Counted from the first letter of the stretch, positions 38,011 through 48,447 are shown. The stretch: DNA of 64,000 nucleotides from Mesorhizobium sp. YC-39 (GCF_025753795.1 NZ_JAOWPS010000002.1:1062501-1126500); one strand, 5' to 3'. Notes: generated from the letters alone by a model not told the origin. Program-made: numbers and translations.

Positions 38011-39426
38011 TCATGGACCGGCACTGCGGCCGCCGAATGGCAAGACCGGAACGGGTGGCGCGCCGATCAGTGCGGCGACAGCCCCAGCCGGCTCCAGGTC
38101 GAAGGACGGCAGGAAGCGGGCAAAGGGCGCAACGACCGGCCGAATGGCGATCATTGCCGAAACCTGGCTATCCCCCGGCAAACCAAGGCATTCGCCGCTG
38201 CGCCACAGTGCCGGTTCGGTCGCCAGCGCGGCGCGGAAAAGGCTTGATGGCGTGCTGTTCCCGGCAGTTGCGCGCTTTGCGGCAGGGGCCGTCCCGAGGG
38301 GCGCGATCGACAGCGATGCGATCACCAATGCATCTGATTTGTCGCTCAATGTGATCCGCCGGCGGCCGTCCCAAAGAGCTTTTTCCTCCGCTGGATCCGC
38401 AGGCGGCAGGTTGCGGTTTTCGCGGCGCAGGAAGACGCCGGCGCGCCGTGCATCGACCGCCGTCCGCGACAATGTGGCGCGAAAGGGAGTGGCGCGAAAT
38501 GGTTCACCTCCCATTCGGTCGAACAAGACTTCGCTGCGGGCCTGGTCGGGCAGGAAGCCAACGCCGCCGACGGTCGCCAGAAGGATGCGCAACACATAGA
38601 CGGCAGCCCGGTCGTCGCCAGCCATGGCGAAACCGGGATCGAGGCGGATGAGGCCATCGGCCGGCCGGGAGGCGTAACTGCGGATCAGGGCGGCCGCCCG
38701 ACGGCCAAGCTCTTCGCGCTCGGTGGCCGCGCGGCCGGCCAGCGCCAGCGCGTCGCCCATGCGCTGTCCGCCGTCCTTGGCTGCGAGCACCGCGCGGATG
38801 CGCGGCCGCTCGAAAGTGTCATCTTCATTGGTCGGATCTTCGGCCCAGTCGACATTTGCGCACCGCAGGATTTCGCGTAGCGCCGCCCGCCGCGTACCGA
38901 GCAGCGGCCTCACGATCCAGGTTTGCCAATCATAGAGAGTGGCCGGCGCCATGCCGGCAAGGCCTCGCCCTTCCTCTCGCGGCCCCTCCTCGCGCGGCCC
39001 CTGCTCGCGCGCTTGCCGCATCAGCACGGTCTCGGCCTGGTCGTCGGCCGTGTGCCCGGTCAGGATCAGACCGATGCCTTCCCGCTCGGCGGCCTCGGCC
39101 AGCAGCCGGTAGCGTGCCGTGCGCGCGGCGGCGGGCAAGCCGGTCGACGGCTTCGGCCCCGACCAGACCATGATGCGATGAGCAATGCCGCGTTCCGCGC
39201 AGAGCCTGGCCACGGCCCGCGCCTCTATCGCCGCATCCGGCCTCAGGCCGTGATCGATCGTCACCGCCAGCAGTTTCGTTGCGGGCGCGGTACGGTCGAG
39301 ATGGTCTTTGAGGAGAAGAAGAAGAGCGGTCGAATCGCTGCCGCCGGACACGGCTGCAACAGCGCCGTTGGTAAAATCGATCTCAGAAAAAAGGTGTTCC
39401 GAAAGGTCAGGCTCGGTTTCGAGCAT
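38011..39426 (-). CDS. tilS: tRNA(Ile)-lysidine synthase
   Basis: 471 residues. The PP-loop SGGSDS (27-32) is followed by HTADDQAETVLMR and SRGAGLAGM-like GRGLAGMAP, the N-type ATPase core. It attaches lysine to C34 of tRNA-Ile(CAU), so it is essential. The ATG at 39426 is preferred to the TTG at 39429. A family A repeat ends only 4 bases upstream, and its own ATG opens a two-codon frame (39434-39426) whose TGA overlaps the tilS ATG. It lies between cpoB and ftsH, as in many alphaproteobacteria. Residues ~170-180 include a repeated REEGPREEG stretch. Confidence 0.94.
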   Translation of the reverse strand: MLETEPDLSEHLFSEIDFTNGAVAAVSGGSDSTALLLLLKDHLDRTAPATKLLAVTIDHGLRPDAAIEARAVARLCAERGIAHRIMVWSGPKPSTGLPAAARTARYRLLAEAAEREGIGLILTGHTADDQAETVLMRQAREQGPREEGPREEGRGLAGMAPATLYDWQTWIVRPLLGTRRAALREILRCANVDWAEDPTNEDDTFERPRIRAVLAAKDGGQRMGDALALAGRAATEREELGRRAAALIRSYASRPADGLIRLDPGFAMAGDDRAAVYVLRILLATVGGVGFLPDQARSEVLFDRMGGEPFRATPFRATLSRTAVDARRAGVFLRRENRNLPPADPAEEKALWDGRRRITLSDKSDALVIASLSIAPLGTAPAAKRATAGNSTPSSLFRAALATEPALWRSGECLGLPGDSQVSAMIAIRPVVAPFARFLPSFDLEPAGAVAALIGAPPVPVLPFGGRSAGP

Positions 39427-39430
39427 CAAT

Positions 39431-39475
39431 GCATGTCGCCCAAATGTAGGCCTGGTTTTGGGGCAACGGCATGCA
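39431..39475. repeat. Dispersed palindromic repeat, family A (truncated) at the tilS start
   Basis: GCATGTCGCCCAAATG to GGGGCAACGGCATGC, one stem only. It fills nearly all of the 58-base cpoB-tilS spacer, so tilS translation signals overlap the repeat. Confidence 0.85.
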
Positions 39476-39484
39476 AGGGAAAAA

Positions 39485-40591
39485 CTAGCACGCCGCCAGC
39501 GCCCTTTCCTGCTTGACGCGTTCCTTGAGCGCGCCTGAGATGTCGGGATAACGCTTGCCGATCTCGCCGAAGGTGGCGCAGGCCACGTCGCGCTGGTTCA
39601 ATCCGACCAGCGACACGCCGAGCTTCAGCAGCATGTCGGGCGCCTTCTTGGCTTTCGGGTATTCCTTGCTGGCGGAGAGGAACGTCTCGGCCGCGTCGCG
39701 GTATTTCTGCTGGCCAAGCAGCGATTCACCCAGCCAGTAGTGCGCGTCCGCGGCCTTGGCATCCTTGGGGAAACGGGAGATATGATCGCGAAACCCCTGT
39801 TCGGCGGTGCTGTAGTCGCCGGACAGGATGAACTGGTAGGAATTGCGGTAGAGCTCCTCCGGGTCGTTGGTCGAAGGCAGCGCCGCAACCACTGTGCCGT
39901 CGGACTTACCGGTATTTGCGCCAGCGGCCGGGGCGCCGGTGGCCGGCTCGGTGGTCTCCGCCGGAGCCGTCGCCTGCGTGGTGCCATCGGCGTTGACCAC
40001 ATTGCCGTTCTTGTCGACGGTGATGGTGCCGAACGTCTTCGGCGGTGCGCCGGTCACCACCTTGCCTGGATCGCCTGTGGGCGATTCGACGATGACCTCT
40101 CCGACGCTCTGGCCATCGGCGGGCGGCGCAGCCGCGTCGGCCGGTGCCTGCGTCGCCGGAGCTTCGGCGACGCTGCTGTCGGTGTTGTCGTCCTGAGGGG
40201 CGGCCTGCGACTTCTTCTGCTCGGCCGGCTGCTGCGCGCCCTGCGAACCGCCTTCCAACTGCTGGAAGCGGAATTCGTTGTCTTCCTGCTGCTTGCGGAT
40301 CTGTTCCTGCATCTGCAGGATCTGGAAATTGAGCTCCTCGATCTTGCCGTTCATCTGCCGGAGCTGGTCCTCAAGGCCGGTGACGCCGGCGCCATCCTGC
40401 TGCGCGATCCGCTGCTCTTCCGGCTTCTCCTTGTTCTTGTCGCCGAAAATGCCGAGCGTCGGCAGATAGAAGGAGAATCCGCTCTCTGCTGGCTGCCCGG
40501 TGCTGCTTGCCCCGGTACCGCTAGCAAGTGTGGCAGCGCTTGATACAAGCAGTAACGCCAGCGTGCCGCTCAAGACCAATCTGAAATACAT
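39485..40591 (-). CDS. cpoB: Cell division coordinator CpoB (YbgF)
   Basis: 368 residues from the ATG at 40591, giving signal peptide MYFRLVLSGTLALLLVSSAA. A predicted coiled coil (about 65-110, LEDQLRQMNGKIEELNFQIL...) for trimerisation is followed by a long Pro/Ala/Thr-rich linker. The C-terminal TPR domain (about 245-368) contains ELYRNSYQFILSGDYSTAEQ, DAHYWLGESLLGQQKYRDAA and PDMLLKLGVSLVGLNQ. CpoB links Tol-Pal to PBP1B in septal wall synthesis. It follows pal, with a terminator hairpin between them. The linker is longer than in E. coli. Confidence 0.94.
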   Translation of the reverse strand: MYFRLVLSGTLALLLVSSAATLASGTGASSTGQPAESGFSFYLPTLGIFGDKNKEKPEEQRIAQQDGAGVTGLEDQLRQMNGKIEELNFQILQMQEQIRKQQEDNEFRFQQLEGGSQGAQQPAEQKKSQAAPQDDNTDSSVAEAPATQAPADAAAPPADGQSVGEVIVESPTGDPGKVVTGAPPKTFGTITVDKNGNVVNADGTTQATAPAETTEPATGAPAAGANTGKSDGTVVAALPSTNDPEELYRNSYQFILSGDYSTAEQGFRDHISRFPKDAKAADAHYWLGESLLGQQKYRDAAETFLSASKEYPKAKKAPDMLLKLGVSLVGLNQRDVACATFGEIGKRYPDISGALKERVKQERALAAC

Positions 40592-40716
40592 GTGCCTCTC
40601 GTCGTGAAAATCGTTTAGCCTTTTGCGCCCTTCGGTCAAAGTGGGACCAAGCGCTCTCGGCTCTTAGCAGGACGCGAGACTTCGGCCAAATTTTGTTTCG
40701 GGAGGTCACATATGAA

Positions 40717-40740
40717 AAAGGCGGCCAGATGGCCGCCTTT
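40717..40740 (-). terminator. Terminator between pal and cpoB
   Basis: Ten-base stem AAAGGCGGCC / GGCCGCCTTT, 4-base loop, TTTTT on the minus strand, about 73 bases after the pal stop. Confidence 0.85.
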
Positions 40741-40812
40741 CGTATCGATGTGTGGCATTTCTGCCGACCACAGCGCCGCGCATCCTTGGATGCGCAAAGG
40801 ACACTTTTGATC

Positions 40813-41319
40813 CTAGGAACCGGCGCCGCTGAGCGTGGTGACGGCGCGGCGGTTCTGCGACCAGCAGGAGATGTCGTCGCAGACCGCGACCGGACGCTCC
40901 TTGCCGTAGGAGATGGTCTTCAGGCGGCTGGCGGAAACGCCCCGGGCGACGAGAAAGTCGCGGGTGGCGGCGGCGCGGCGGGCACCGAGCGCCAGATTGT
41001 ATTCGCGCGTGCCGCGCTCGTCGGCATGGCCTTCGATGACGATGGCATATTGCTTGTACTGGTTCAGCCACTGTGCCTGGCGCGAAAGCGTCGTCTGCGC
41101 GTCGGCGCGGATCGAGGACGAGTCCGTGTCGAAGAAGATACGGTCGCCGATATTGACGGTGAAGTCCTGGGCCGAGCCGGGTGTTGCCGCGCCGGCGCCG
41201 TTGAGGCCAAGGTCGGCGGCGCTGTTCGGGGTCTTCTTCGAGGCGCAACCGGTGATGGCGAGCATCGCGACCAGCGCGATCATCACCGGGTTTGTGGTAA
41301 GTCTTGCGATACGGCCCAT
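40813..41319 (-). CDS. pal: Peptidoglycan-associated lipoprotein Pal
   Basis: 168 residues from the ATG at 41319. GGAGAGGCGGC directly upstream is the ribosome-binding site, and it would lie inside the longer frame to 41337. The lipobox ITGC (Cys25) gives an outer-membrane lipoprotein. The OmpA-like domain has FFDTDSSSIRADAQTTL, IEGHADERGTREYNLALGAR and RRAAATRDFL, including the Asp and Arg that hold meso-diaminopimelate. It anchors the outer membrane to peptidoglycan and binds TolB. Confidence 0.97.
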   Translation of the reverse strand: MGRIARLTTNPVMIALVAMLAITGCASKKTPNSAADLGLNGAGAATPGSAQDFTVNIGDRIFFDTDSSSIRADAQTTLSRQAQWLNQYKQYAIVIEGHADERGTREYNLALGARRAAATRDFLVARGVSASRLKTISYGKERPVAVCDDISCWSQNRRAVTTLSGAGS

Positions 41320-41504
41320 GCCGCCTCTCCTTCGCATTTCGAGTGATTTCGTTGATCACCCAGTAACCACGTTTGGGTTAACCGGCATTCAAGAAACACG
41401 GTTAAAATTTGGTTTCGGCCGCCGTCCGCAGCCGAAATGACCGAGCGCCACAGTGGTCGCGGACCGTAGGCGGAAATGCGGCCAAAACGCGACTTTGACG
41501 TGAA

Positions 41505-41527
41505 AAAAGCCCCTCAACGGGGCTTTT
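41505..41527 (-). terminator. Terminator between tolB and pal
   Basis: Nine-base stem AAAAGCCCC / GGGGCTTTT with a 5-base loop and a TTTTTT tract on the minus strand, about 61 bases beyond the tolB stop. It implies that pal has its own promoter in 41320-41504. Confidence 0.9.
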
Positions 41528-41588
41528 GAGGCACTGTTGCCAAGTTGCAACGAAGCGAGCGAGAGGCTCGGCCAAAATCGCCTTGGTT

Positions 41589-42899
41589 TTATTCCAGCAG
41601 TGGCGACCAGGCCGGGTCCGAAGCGAAATTCGCCGTCGGGATCGACTGTTCGTTGCGGCCGGTGAGATCGACCGAAATCAGTTTTGGCCCACCGGCCGAA
41701 TCCCGGAAGAACATCAGCACGCGGCCATTGGGCGCCCAGGTCGGCCCCTCCTGCTGGAAGCCGGAGGACAGGATGCGCTCGCCCGAGCCGTCGGTCTTCA
41801 TGACGCCGATCTGGAATTCGCCGGCGGTCTGCTTGGTGAAGGCGATGAGGTCGCCGCGCGGCGACCACACTGGCGTCGAATAGACGCCATCGCCGAAGGA
41901 GATGCGGGTCTGGCCCGAACCGTCGGCGCCCATGACGTAGATCTGCGCGCGGCCGCCACGATCGGAGGTGAATACGACCTTGCTGCCGTCCGGTGAATAG
42001 GACGGCGAGGTGTCGATGGCGGTCGAATTGGTCAGCCTCGTCGTCGAGCGGCTTCTCAGATCCATGGCGAAGATGTTGGAATTGCCGTCGTCGCGCAGCA
42101 GGCTCATGATCACCTTCTGGCCGTCGGGCGAAAAGCGCGGCGCGAAGGTCATGCCGGGAAAGTTGCCGACCAGTTCACGCTGCCCGGTCTCGATCTGCAG
42201 CAGATAGACCTTCGGCTGGCCGCTTTCGTACGACATATAGGTGATTTCCTGCCGGTTCGGCGAGAAACGCGGCGTCAGCACGATCGACTTGCCGTTCGAG
42301 AGATAGCGGACGTTGGCGCCATCCTGGTCCATGATGGCTAGGCGCTTCTTGCGCGCGTTCTTGGCGCCCGATTCGTCGATGAAGACGACGCGCGTGTCGA
42401 AATAGCCCTTCTCACCGGTCAGCCGCTCATAGATGGCGTCGGCAATGATGTGGGCGACACGCCTGGTGTTGGCGTCGTTGGCGAAGAACTGCTCGCCGGA
42501 CATCTGCTGGCCGGCAAAAGTGTCCCAAAGCCGGTATTGCGCGCGGACGCGGCCATCGGCCTCCTTGCTGACGCTGCCGGTCACCAGCGCCTGCGCATTG
42601 ATGACCTTCCAGTCATCGAAGCGGGGCGCGGCGTCCGGGTTGGTGATCTTCTCTATGAAGGCGCTCTTGTCGATCGGCGCGAACAGGCCGGAGCGTTTCA
42701 GGTCTGCGCTGACGATGCCGGAAATCTCCGTGCCCAGTGCATCACCGCCCTGGAAATCGGTGATGGCGATCGGCAGCGGCTCGACATTGCCCTTGTTGAC
42801 GTTGAGCTCAACCAGCGCATACGCGGGCAAGGTGGCGGCAGCGGTCATGCCCAGCGCCATCGCTGCGATCGTCAGGAGCGGCTTGAGAATGGATTTCAT
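41589..42899 (-). CDS. tolB: Tol-Pal system protein TolB
   Basis: 436 residues from the ATG at 42899, with signal peptide to about residue 28 (PAYA-LVE). The N-terminal domain ([20 protein letters not shown]...) contains the TolA-binding strand. A six-bladed beta-propeller carries repeats such as [36 protein letters not shown] and [19 protein letters not shown] and binds Pal. The periplasmic protein cycles between Pal and TolA during constriction. It lies 41 bases downstream of tolA. Confidence 0.97.
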   Translation of the reverse strand: MKSILKPLLTIAAMALGMTAAATLPAYALVELNVNKGNVEPLPIAITDFQGGDALGTEISGIVSADLKRSGLFAPIDKSAFIEKITNPDAAPRFDDWKVINAQALVTGSVSKEADGRVRAQYRLWDTFAGQQMSGEQFFANDANTRRVAHIIADAIYERLTGEKGYFDTRVVFIDESGAKNARKKRLAIMDQDGANVRYLSNGKSIVLTPRFSPNRQEITYMSYESGQPKVYLLQIETGQRELVGNFPGMTFAPRFSPDGQKVIMSLLRDDGNSNIFAMDLRSRSTTRLTNSTAIDTSPSYSPDGSKVVFTSDRGGRAQIYVMGADGSGQTRISFGDGVYSTPVWSPRGDLIAFTKQTAGEFQIGVMKTDGSGERILSSGFQQEGPTWAPNGRVLMFFRDSAGGPKLISVDLTGRNEQSIPTANFASDPAWSPLLE

Positions 42900-42940
42900 A
42901 TCTTCTCGCTTCTCTTCCTTGATTGTGTGGACGCCCTGGC

Positions 42941-44098
42941 CTAGAGGCCAAGCATCTCCCTTGGGTCGAACGTGACCCGGATGTCGGACCAGATGTCTTG
43001 CTTGCCGGCCGGAACTTGCAGGCCGGCCACATCGCATTTCTGAACCGCGCGCACGGCACTTTCGTCGAACGGTCGGTTACCGCTCGATTTTTCGACTGCC
43101 GGCCGGCCGGTCAGCTTGCCGGAGGCGTCCAGATTGAACCGGACCACGACGACGAAATTCTCCGAACCCTCGAGCCCGACCGGAAGCGTCCAGCAGCCGC
43201 CGAGCTGAGACTCCAATGCCCCCTGCTCCGACCTGGAAAGCTTCTGGCCTTGGTCCTTTTCGCCGCCAAGCGACGACGGCTGGGTTGACCGCTTGGCGCC
43301 GCCGCCGGACGGCTTCTGCTTGTCGAGCAAGGCAGAAATCTCGTCGGCATTGAATTGCTTGTCGTCCGATTTCGGCCTGGACGAGGCTTCCTTGACCGAC
43401 TTGTCGGCGTCCTTGCGATCCGGCGCCTTGGCGCTTTCGGCCTGGGCCGGCTGCGGCTTCGGGCGCGCTTCAGGCGCGGGCGCGGTGTCTGGAAGCTGCG
43501 TCGTCTCGGTCGGCGGCTCCTGGGCAATGGCCTCGGCCACGGCATCGGGCTTGACCTCAGGCTTCGGCTCGATCGCGGCGGTCTTGTCCTGCGGCGGAGC
43601 AGGCGTCGGCTCCTTGGCCGGTGTCGGCTTGGGATCCACCTGCTTGACCGGCTCGGGCTTGACCTCTTCTTTCGGCTGCGGCACCGGCGCAACCTCCGTC
43701 GCCGGAATAGGCTTCGGCTGTTCCTTCGGCTTCGGCACGTCCTCGGGCTTGGGCTTCTCGGTCGGCGTCGGCGCAGGCGGCGGCGCCGAGGCCAGATCGA
43801 CCGGCTTTGGCTTGGCTTCCGGCGTCACGGGCTTGTCGGTGTCGACGCTGTTTTCGCCGACCTTCTGGGCATCGGGCACGATGTCCGGTCGCTGCGTCGG
43901 CAGCGGCGCCGGCTTCTCATGCATCACCGCCTTCTTGTCACCCTGCAGGACCTGCGCCGTTGCTTCCATCGGCACGATGTCGACCGACACCGATTCCACA
44001 TCGGACGCGGGCATCGCGGGCGGCGAGGACAACGTGAAGAGGCCGAAGGCCAGCGCCACCGTATGCAAGATCACCGATGTGGTGAGGCCGGTCCGCAT
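42941..44098 (-). CDS. tolA: TolA-like protein
   Basis: 385 residues. One membrane segment near the N-terminus ([17 protein letters not shown]) is followed by a very long Pro/Lys/Glu-rich stalk (about 70-285, [20 protein letters not shown]...). The TonB/TolA C-terminal domain (about 290-385) has [20 protein letters not shown] and [20 protein letters not shown]. TolA spans the periplasm, energised by TolQR. The stalk is Pro-Lys-rich instead of the Ala-Lys-Glu helix of E. coli TolA, more like TonB, as is common in rhizobia. It starts 8 bases after tolR. Confidence 0.93.
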   Translation of the reverse strand: MRTGLTTSVILHTVALAFGLFTLSSPPAMPASDVESVSVDIVPMEATAQVLQGDKKAVMHEKPAPLPTQRPDIVPDAQKVGENSVDTDKPVTPEAKPKPVDLASAPPPAPTPTEKPKPEDVPKPKEQPKPIPATEVAPVPQPKEEVKPEPVKQVDPKPTPAKEPTPAPPQDKTAAIEPKPEVKPDAVAEAIAQEPPTETTQLPDTAPAPEARPKPQPAQAESAKAPDRKDADKSVKEASSRPKSDDKQFNADEISALLDKQKPSGGGAKRSTQPSSLGGEKDQGQKLSRSEQGALESQLGGCWTLPVGLEGSENFVVVVRFNLDASGKLTGRPAVEKSSGNRPFDESAVRAVQKCDVAGLQVPAGKQDIWSDIRVTFDPREMLGL

Positions 44099-44106
44099 CT
44101 TCTCGT

Positions 44107-44559
44107 CTACTGTTCCTGTTCCTGCAGCGAAACCAGGCCGATGTTCTTGTAACCGGCGGCCGAAATGCGGGCCATCACCTTCATCGCGGTGCCATAGTCC
44201 GTCGATTTGTCACCGCGGATAAAGATGCGCTCGTCATAACCGGTCTTCGAAATCGCCTGCAGCTTTGCTATCAGTTCCTCGATCGGGATCTCGGTTTCCT
44301 GGAGATAGATCTGGCCGGTCGCGTTGATCGAAACGGTGATCGGCTGCGTGTCGACATTCATCGCCTTGGCCTGTGTGTCCGGCAGGTCAATCGGCACGCC
44401 GACCGTCAGCAGGGGTGCGGCCACCATGAAGATGATCAACAGCACCAGCATCACATCGACCATCGGCGTGACGTTGATTTCCGATATCAGCGCGTGATGG
44501 CGGCCGCGCCGCCTGTGGCCGCGCCCGCCGCGTCCCGCCATGCCTACGGACATACCCAT
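44107..44559 (-). CDS. tolR: Tol-Pal system protein TolR
   Basis: 150 residues of the ExbD/TolR family. A basic Gly/Arg/His-rich start precedes the single membrane segment, EINVTPMVDVMLVLLIIFMV, whose Asp is the proton-path residue. The periplasmic domain ends NIGLVSLQEQEQ. The ATG at 44559 has GAGGAG about 7 bases upstream. With TolQ it forms the proton-driven stator that energises TolA. It lies 11 bases after tolQ. Confidence 0.96.
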   Translation of the reverse strand: MGMSVGMAGRGGRGHRRRGRHHALISEINVTPMVDVMLVLLIIFMVAAPLLTVGVPIDLPDTQAKAMNVDTQPITVSINATGQIYLQETEIPIEELIAKLQAISKTGYDERIFIRGDKSTDYGTAMKVMARISAAGYKNIGLVSLQEQEQ

Positions 44560-44570
44560 CTCGTTACTCC

Positions 44571-45281
<711 letters not shown>

Positions 45282-45547
45282 GGTTACGTCCTTAAGATTT
45301 TCCGGGCATCGCTGGCGGCTGGCCCATGGGCATCCCTTGTGGTCCGTGCGCGCAAAGCTCGCGGAACAACCCCAAATGCACCGTTGGCGGCCTTTTCGGG
45401 GCAAATATTGGTGAAAGGAAGGCGCGTGGATTCTTCCAATCTTCACCAATCTCTTCATGAACCGTTATGGTTAAGGATGGGTTAGGACGCATGGCGCGAC
45501 GCATTGCCGCGCCTCCGGCGCCAACCACCGTTCAGGGAGAATGCGCT

Positions 45548-46021
45548 TTAGCCCGCGGCTCGGGGCATGAAGGCCGCGACCCAATCTTTCGGAAAACGTC
45601 TTGGCCGGCCGTTCTCGCCGATGATCGCTGCCTCGACCCGCGCCTCGACCAGCACCTCGCCGCCGCGCTTCAGTTGTTGCGCCATGAAGATGCGTGCGCC
45701 GGAAATGTCCTCGGTGCGCGTGTCGATGGTCAGGATGTCGTCCATGCGAGCGGGCGTGCGGAAATCGATCTCCATGCGCCGCACCACCCAGACGATCTTT
45801 TCGCCATGCTTGCCCTCGGCCAACTCGGTATGATGGACGCCTGCGAGCCTGAGATAGTCAGAACGGCCGCGTTCGAAGAATTCGAGATAGCGCGCGTGGT
45901 AGACGACGCCGGAGAAATCGGTGTCGGCATAATAGACCCGCGCCATCAGCCGATGGCCGAACTCGGTCAGCGCCCCGGAAAGCCCGGCGGAGAGCGCCGC
46001 CGATTCACCATGATCGTCCAT
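45548..46021 (-). CDS. ybgC: Tol-Pal-associated acyl-CoA thioesterase YbgC
   Basis: 157 residues from the ATG at 46021. The much longer open frame to 47215 runs antisense through the glycosidase gene. The hot-dog fold signature is VYYADTDFSGVVYHARYLEF, holding the catalytic Asp. It hydrolyses acyl-CoA or acyl-ACP and, in E. coli, associates with phospholipid synthesis proteins. It is conserved as the first member of tol clusters and is here separated from tolQ by 266 bases. Confidence 0.95.
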   Translation of the reverse strand: MDDHGESAALSAGLSGALTEFGHRLMARVYYADTDFSGVVYHARYLEFFERGRSDYLRLAGVHHTELAEGKHGEKIVWVVRRMEIDFRTPARMDDILTIDTRTEDISGARIFMAQQLKRGGEVLVEARVEAAIIGENGRPRRFPKDWVAAFMPRAAG

Positions 46022-46075
46022 CGCGCTTTCCTTTTCTGGCCCGAGCGGGCAGGTGTTTGTGGGCGCAGGAACCGG

Positions 46076-47326
46076 ATGGCACTGTTGGGCGCGATGATCA
46101 AGACCTTGATGGCGGCATTGCTGGCGCTCGGCGCGCTGGCGTTGCCCAGCCAGGCCGCAAGCTTTTCGATGAAGCGCGGCCTCAACCTCGACCAGTGGAC
46201 GACGTGGCCGGGCGAGGACAAATGGGGCGACCGGCAGGCCATTTTGCCCTATCCGGAATGGCGCAAATTCCTCAACGACGATGACCTCAAGGCGCTGAAG
46301 AGCGCCGGTTTCGATTTCCTGCGCATGCCGGTCGACCCGTCGCCGTTCCTGTCCGGCGAGACGCTGACGCTGCGCGACGACCTCTATGCCAGCGTCCTGG
46401 ACTCGGTGCGCATGATCAATCGCGCCGGCTTGAAGGTGATCGTCGACATGCATCTGATTCCGGCCGGCGGCAGCCGCAAGATCGGCATGGGCGAGGTGAT
46501 GGACGACCCGAAGACCTTCGACGCCTATATCGAAATGGTGCGCACAATGGCGCGCACGCTGGCCGCGGAAGACCCGACAAAGGTCGCCTTCGAGCCGATG
46601 AACGAGCCGATCGTCGATTGCGACGGTGACGGCACCAGCCTGTGGCCGGAGCGTCAGCAAAAACTGTTCGCGGCGGCGCGTGCGTCGGCGACGAAGCTGA
46701 CCCTGATCCTGACCGGCGCCTGCTATTCCAATGCGGCATCGCTGGCCAGGATCGATCCGAGGGCGATCCCCGACGACAACATCATCTGGACCTTTCATTC
46801 CTACGATCCGTTCCTGCTCACCCATCAGGGCGCGACCTGGACCGGCGATTTCATTCCCTATGTCACCGGCCTGCCCTATCCGCTCACCGCCGTGCCACGT
46901 GCTGAGCTCGATGTGACGCTCGACACGATCCGCGCCAGGATCAAGGCCGAGGCGCCATGGGCGCGCCAGAACGGCCTGCTCGCCTATCTCGACGAGCAGG
47001 TGGCCAGCATGGATACGGACGAAAAGCTGCTCGCTGTCATGGACGCGCCGTTCAAGACTGTCGAAGCCTGGGCGAAGGCCAAAGGGATAAAGCCGGAAAA
47101 CATCACGCTCGGCGAATTCGGCATGATCCGCCAGGAGTATGGCAATGCTTATGTGATGCCGGGCCAATACCGCGCCGCCTATGTCAAAGACATGATCGCA
47201 CGCGCCGAGGCGCACGGCATTTCATGGTCGGTGTGGAGCTATGGCGGCGCCTTCGGCATCGTCGATGCTTTTGATGGCGAGAAGGCTGAGCCGGACGTGA
47301 TGGACGCGATCACATCGCTTCATTGA
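46076..47326 (+). CDS. Secreted GH5-family glycoside hydrolase (cellulase-like)
   Basis: 416 residues from the ATG at 46076 (AGGA 6-9 bases upstream). An ATG at 46094 is also possible. The signal peptide is cleaved after PSQA. The (beta/alpha)8 barrel shows RGLNLDQWTTWPG, GFDFLRMPVDP, LKVIVDMHLIP, the acid/base Glu177 in EPMNEPIVD, IIWTFHSYDPF and the nucleophile Glu347 in LGEFGMIRQEYG, so both catalytic acids are present. GH5 enzymes cleave beta-glucans or mannans. Which polymer is unknown. It is divergent from ybgC, convergent with the phosphoesterase gene, and part of the segment separating tol from ruv. Confidence 0.92.
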   Translation: MALLGAMIKTLMAALLALGALALPSQAASFSMKRGLNLDQWTTWPGEDKWGDRQAILPYPEWRKFLNDDDLKALKSAGFDFLRMPVDPSPFLSGETLTLRDDLYASVLDSVRMINRAGLKVIVDMHLIPAGGSRKIGMGEVMDDPKTFDAYIEMVRTMARTLAAEDPTKVAFEPMNEPIVDCDGDGTSLWPERQQKLFAAARASATKLTLILTGACYSNAASLARIDPRAIPDDNIIWTFHSYDPFLLTHQGATWTGDFIPYVTGLPYPLTAVPRAELDVTLDTIRARIKAEAPWARQNGLLAYLDEQVASMDTDEKLLAVMDAPFKTVEAWAKAKGIKPENITLGEFGMIRQEYGNAYVMPGQYRAAYVKDMIARAEAHGISWSVWSYGGAFGIVDAFDGEKAEPDVMDAITSLH

Positions 47327-47332
47327 AGCCGT

Positions 47333-48235
47333 TCATGCCGAACCCAGTTCGATCGAAAGAATCTCCGGGCGCATCCAAAAACGCACCGGCAGGATACTGA
47401 AGCCGAGCCCTCCGGAGACGATCAGGTTGCGGTTCTCCTCCACGACATGGCCATAGGCGAAGCGGTTGCCAAAACGCGATGGCACGACCGGAGAATAGCC
47501 GAACAGCCGCACCTGCCCGCCATGGGTATGACCGGAAAGTGTGAGCGAAACGCGTGACGGCACCTTCGGGAAGATATCCGGCTCATGCGCCAGCAGGATG
47601 ACGGGCGCTCCGTCGCTCGCCTTGGCAAGCGTGCCATCGAGATCGTCCAATCCCTTGAACCCGTCGCGATCCTGGCTTGGCAGCAAAGCGAGCTGGTCCG
47701 CCAGCCCGGCGATCCAAAAGCCATGCCCGTCTTTTTCCAAGCGCACGACATCGTTCTCCAGCACCGGAATGCCGACGTTTTCGAGCGCTTTGCGCGCCAC
47801 GACCGGTCCGGCGCCCGCCTTCTGTGCCTCGGGATCCGACCACCAGTCGTGATTGCCGAGGATCGAGAGCACGCCGAGCGGCGCCTTCAGCCCGGAAAGG
47901 GCCTGCGCCCATTCCGATGCCGGCACACCATCCGTCACCAGACGCATGCTGGCCGTATAGTCGCCAAGCAGCACGATGAGGTCGGGCTGCAACGCGTTCG
48001 CGTCCCTGACAAGCGAAGCGATCCTTTCAGGCGTCATCCATGGCCGGCAGGCATGGATGTCGGCGAGGGCAACGACCCGTAGCCGCAAACCTGCCGGCCA
48101 GTTTGGCGGCGTCAGCGAATAACGCTTCACATGGGTCAGCAGCATCGGCTCGATGCCGACCGCATAGGCGCTGAGCGACACCATCGAGAAGAACGAGCCA
48201 CCGACGAGGCGCAGGAAACCACGTCTGGAGATCAT
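47333..48235 (-). CDS. Tat-exported metallophosphoesterase
   Basis: 300 residues. The N-terminus MISRRGFLRLVGGSFFSMVS carries a twin-arginine motif (SRRGFLR), so it should be folded before export. Metal-binding motifs follow: VVALADIHACRPWM (usually D-x-H), LIVLLGDYTAS (GD), SILGNHDWWSDPE (GNHD), LLAHEPDIFP (H) and LSGHTHGGQVRLFG (GHTHGGQ). This matches the YaeI/YkuE subgroup acting on phospho-diesters, including UDP-diacylglucosamine. It stops 7 bases from the convergent glycosidase. Confidence 0.92.
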   Translation of the reverse strand: MISRRGFLRLVGGSFFSMVSLSAYAVGIEPMLLTHVKRYSLTPPNWPAGLRLRVVALADIHACRPWMTPERIASLVRDANALQPDLIVLLGDYTASMRLVTDGVPASEWAQALSGLKAPLGVLSILGNHDWWSDPEAQKAGAGPVVARKALENVGIPVLENDVVRLEKDGHGFWIAGLADQLALLPSQDRDGFKGLDDLDGTLAKASDGAPVILLAHEPDIFPKVPSRVSLTLSGHTHGGQVRLFGYSPVVPSRFGNRFAYGHVVEENRNLIVSGGLGFSILPVRFWMRPEILSIELGSA

Positions 48236-48346
48236 CGGTCAGCTCCGGCTGTTCCAGGGACCGGCGGTCCCACAGGCAAGGTTCGGGTTAAATCCGGGAA
48301 TTGCGCCGGCACGCTGACCGAGATGAGAAGATTTTGCGTAGCTGGA

Positions 48347-48440
48347 GCATGTCGCCAAAAAAATGCGCAGCAGTTTGAGACAACGACATGCCCAGAAAAA
48401 GACCTGATGCGCATCACTTTTAATGGCGATACGCATCAGG
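48347..48440. repeat. Dispersed palindromic repeat, family A (diverged copy)
   Basis: GCATGTCG ... CGACATGC, followed by its own second stem CTGATGCG (48404-48411) / CGCATCAG (48432-48439). The second stem differs in sequence from other copies but keeps the position, as expected from compensating changes. It begins near the phosphoesterase promoter and ends 7 bases before the stop at 48448. Confidence 0.75.
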
Positions 48441-48447
48441 ATGCACA

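Noticed and set aside
46022..47215. Long ybgC frame extending through the glycosidase gene
   Set aside because: YbgC homologues are about 135-160 residues. The extension is antisense to the GH5 gene with both catalytic glutamates intact.
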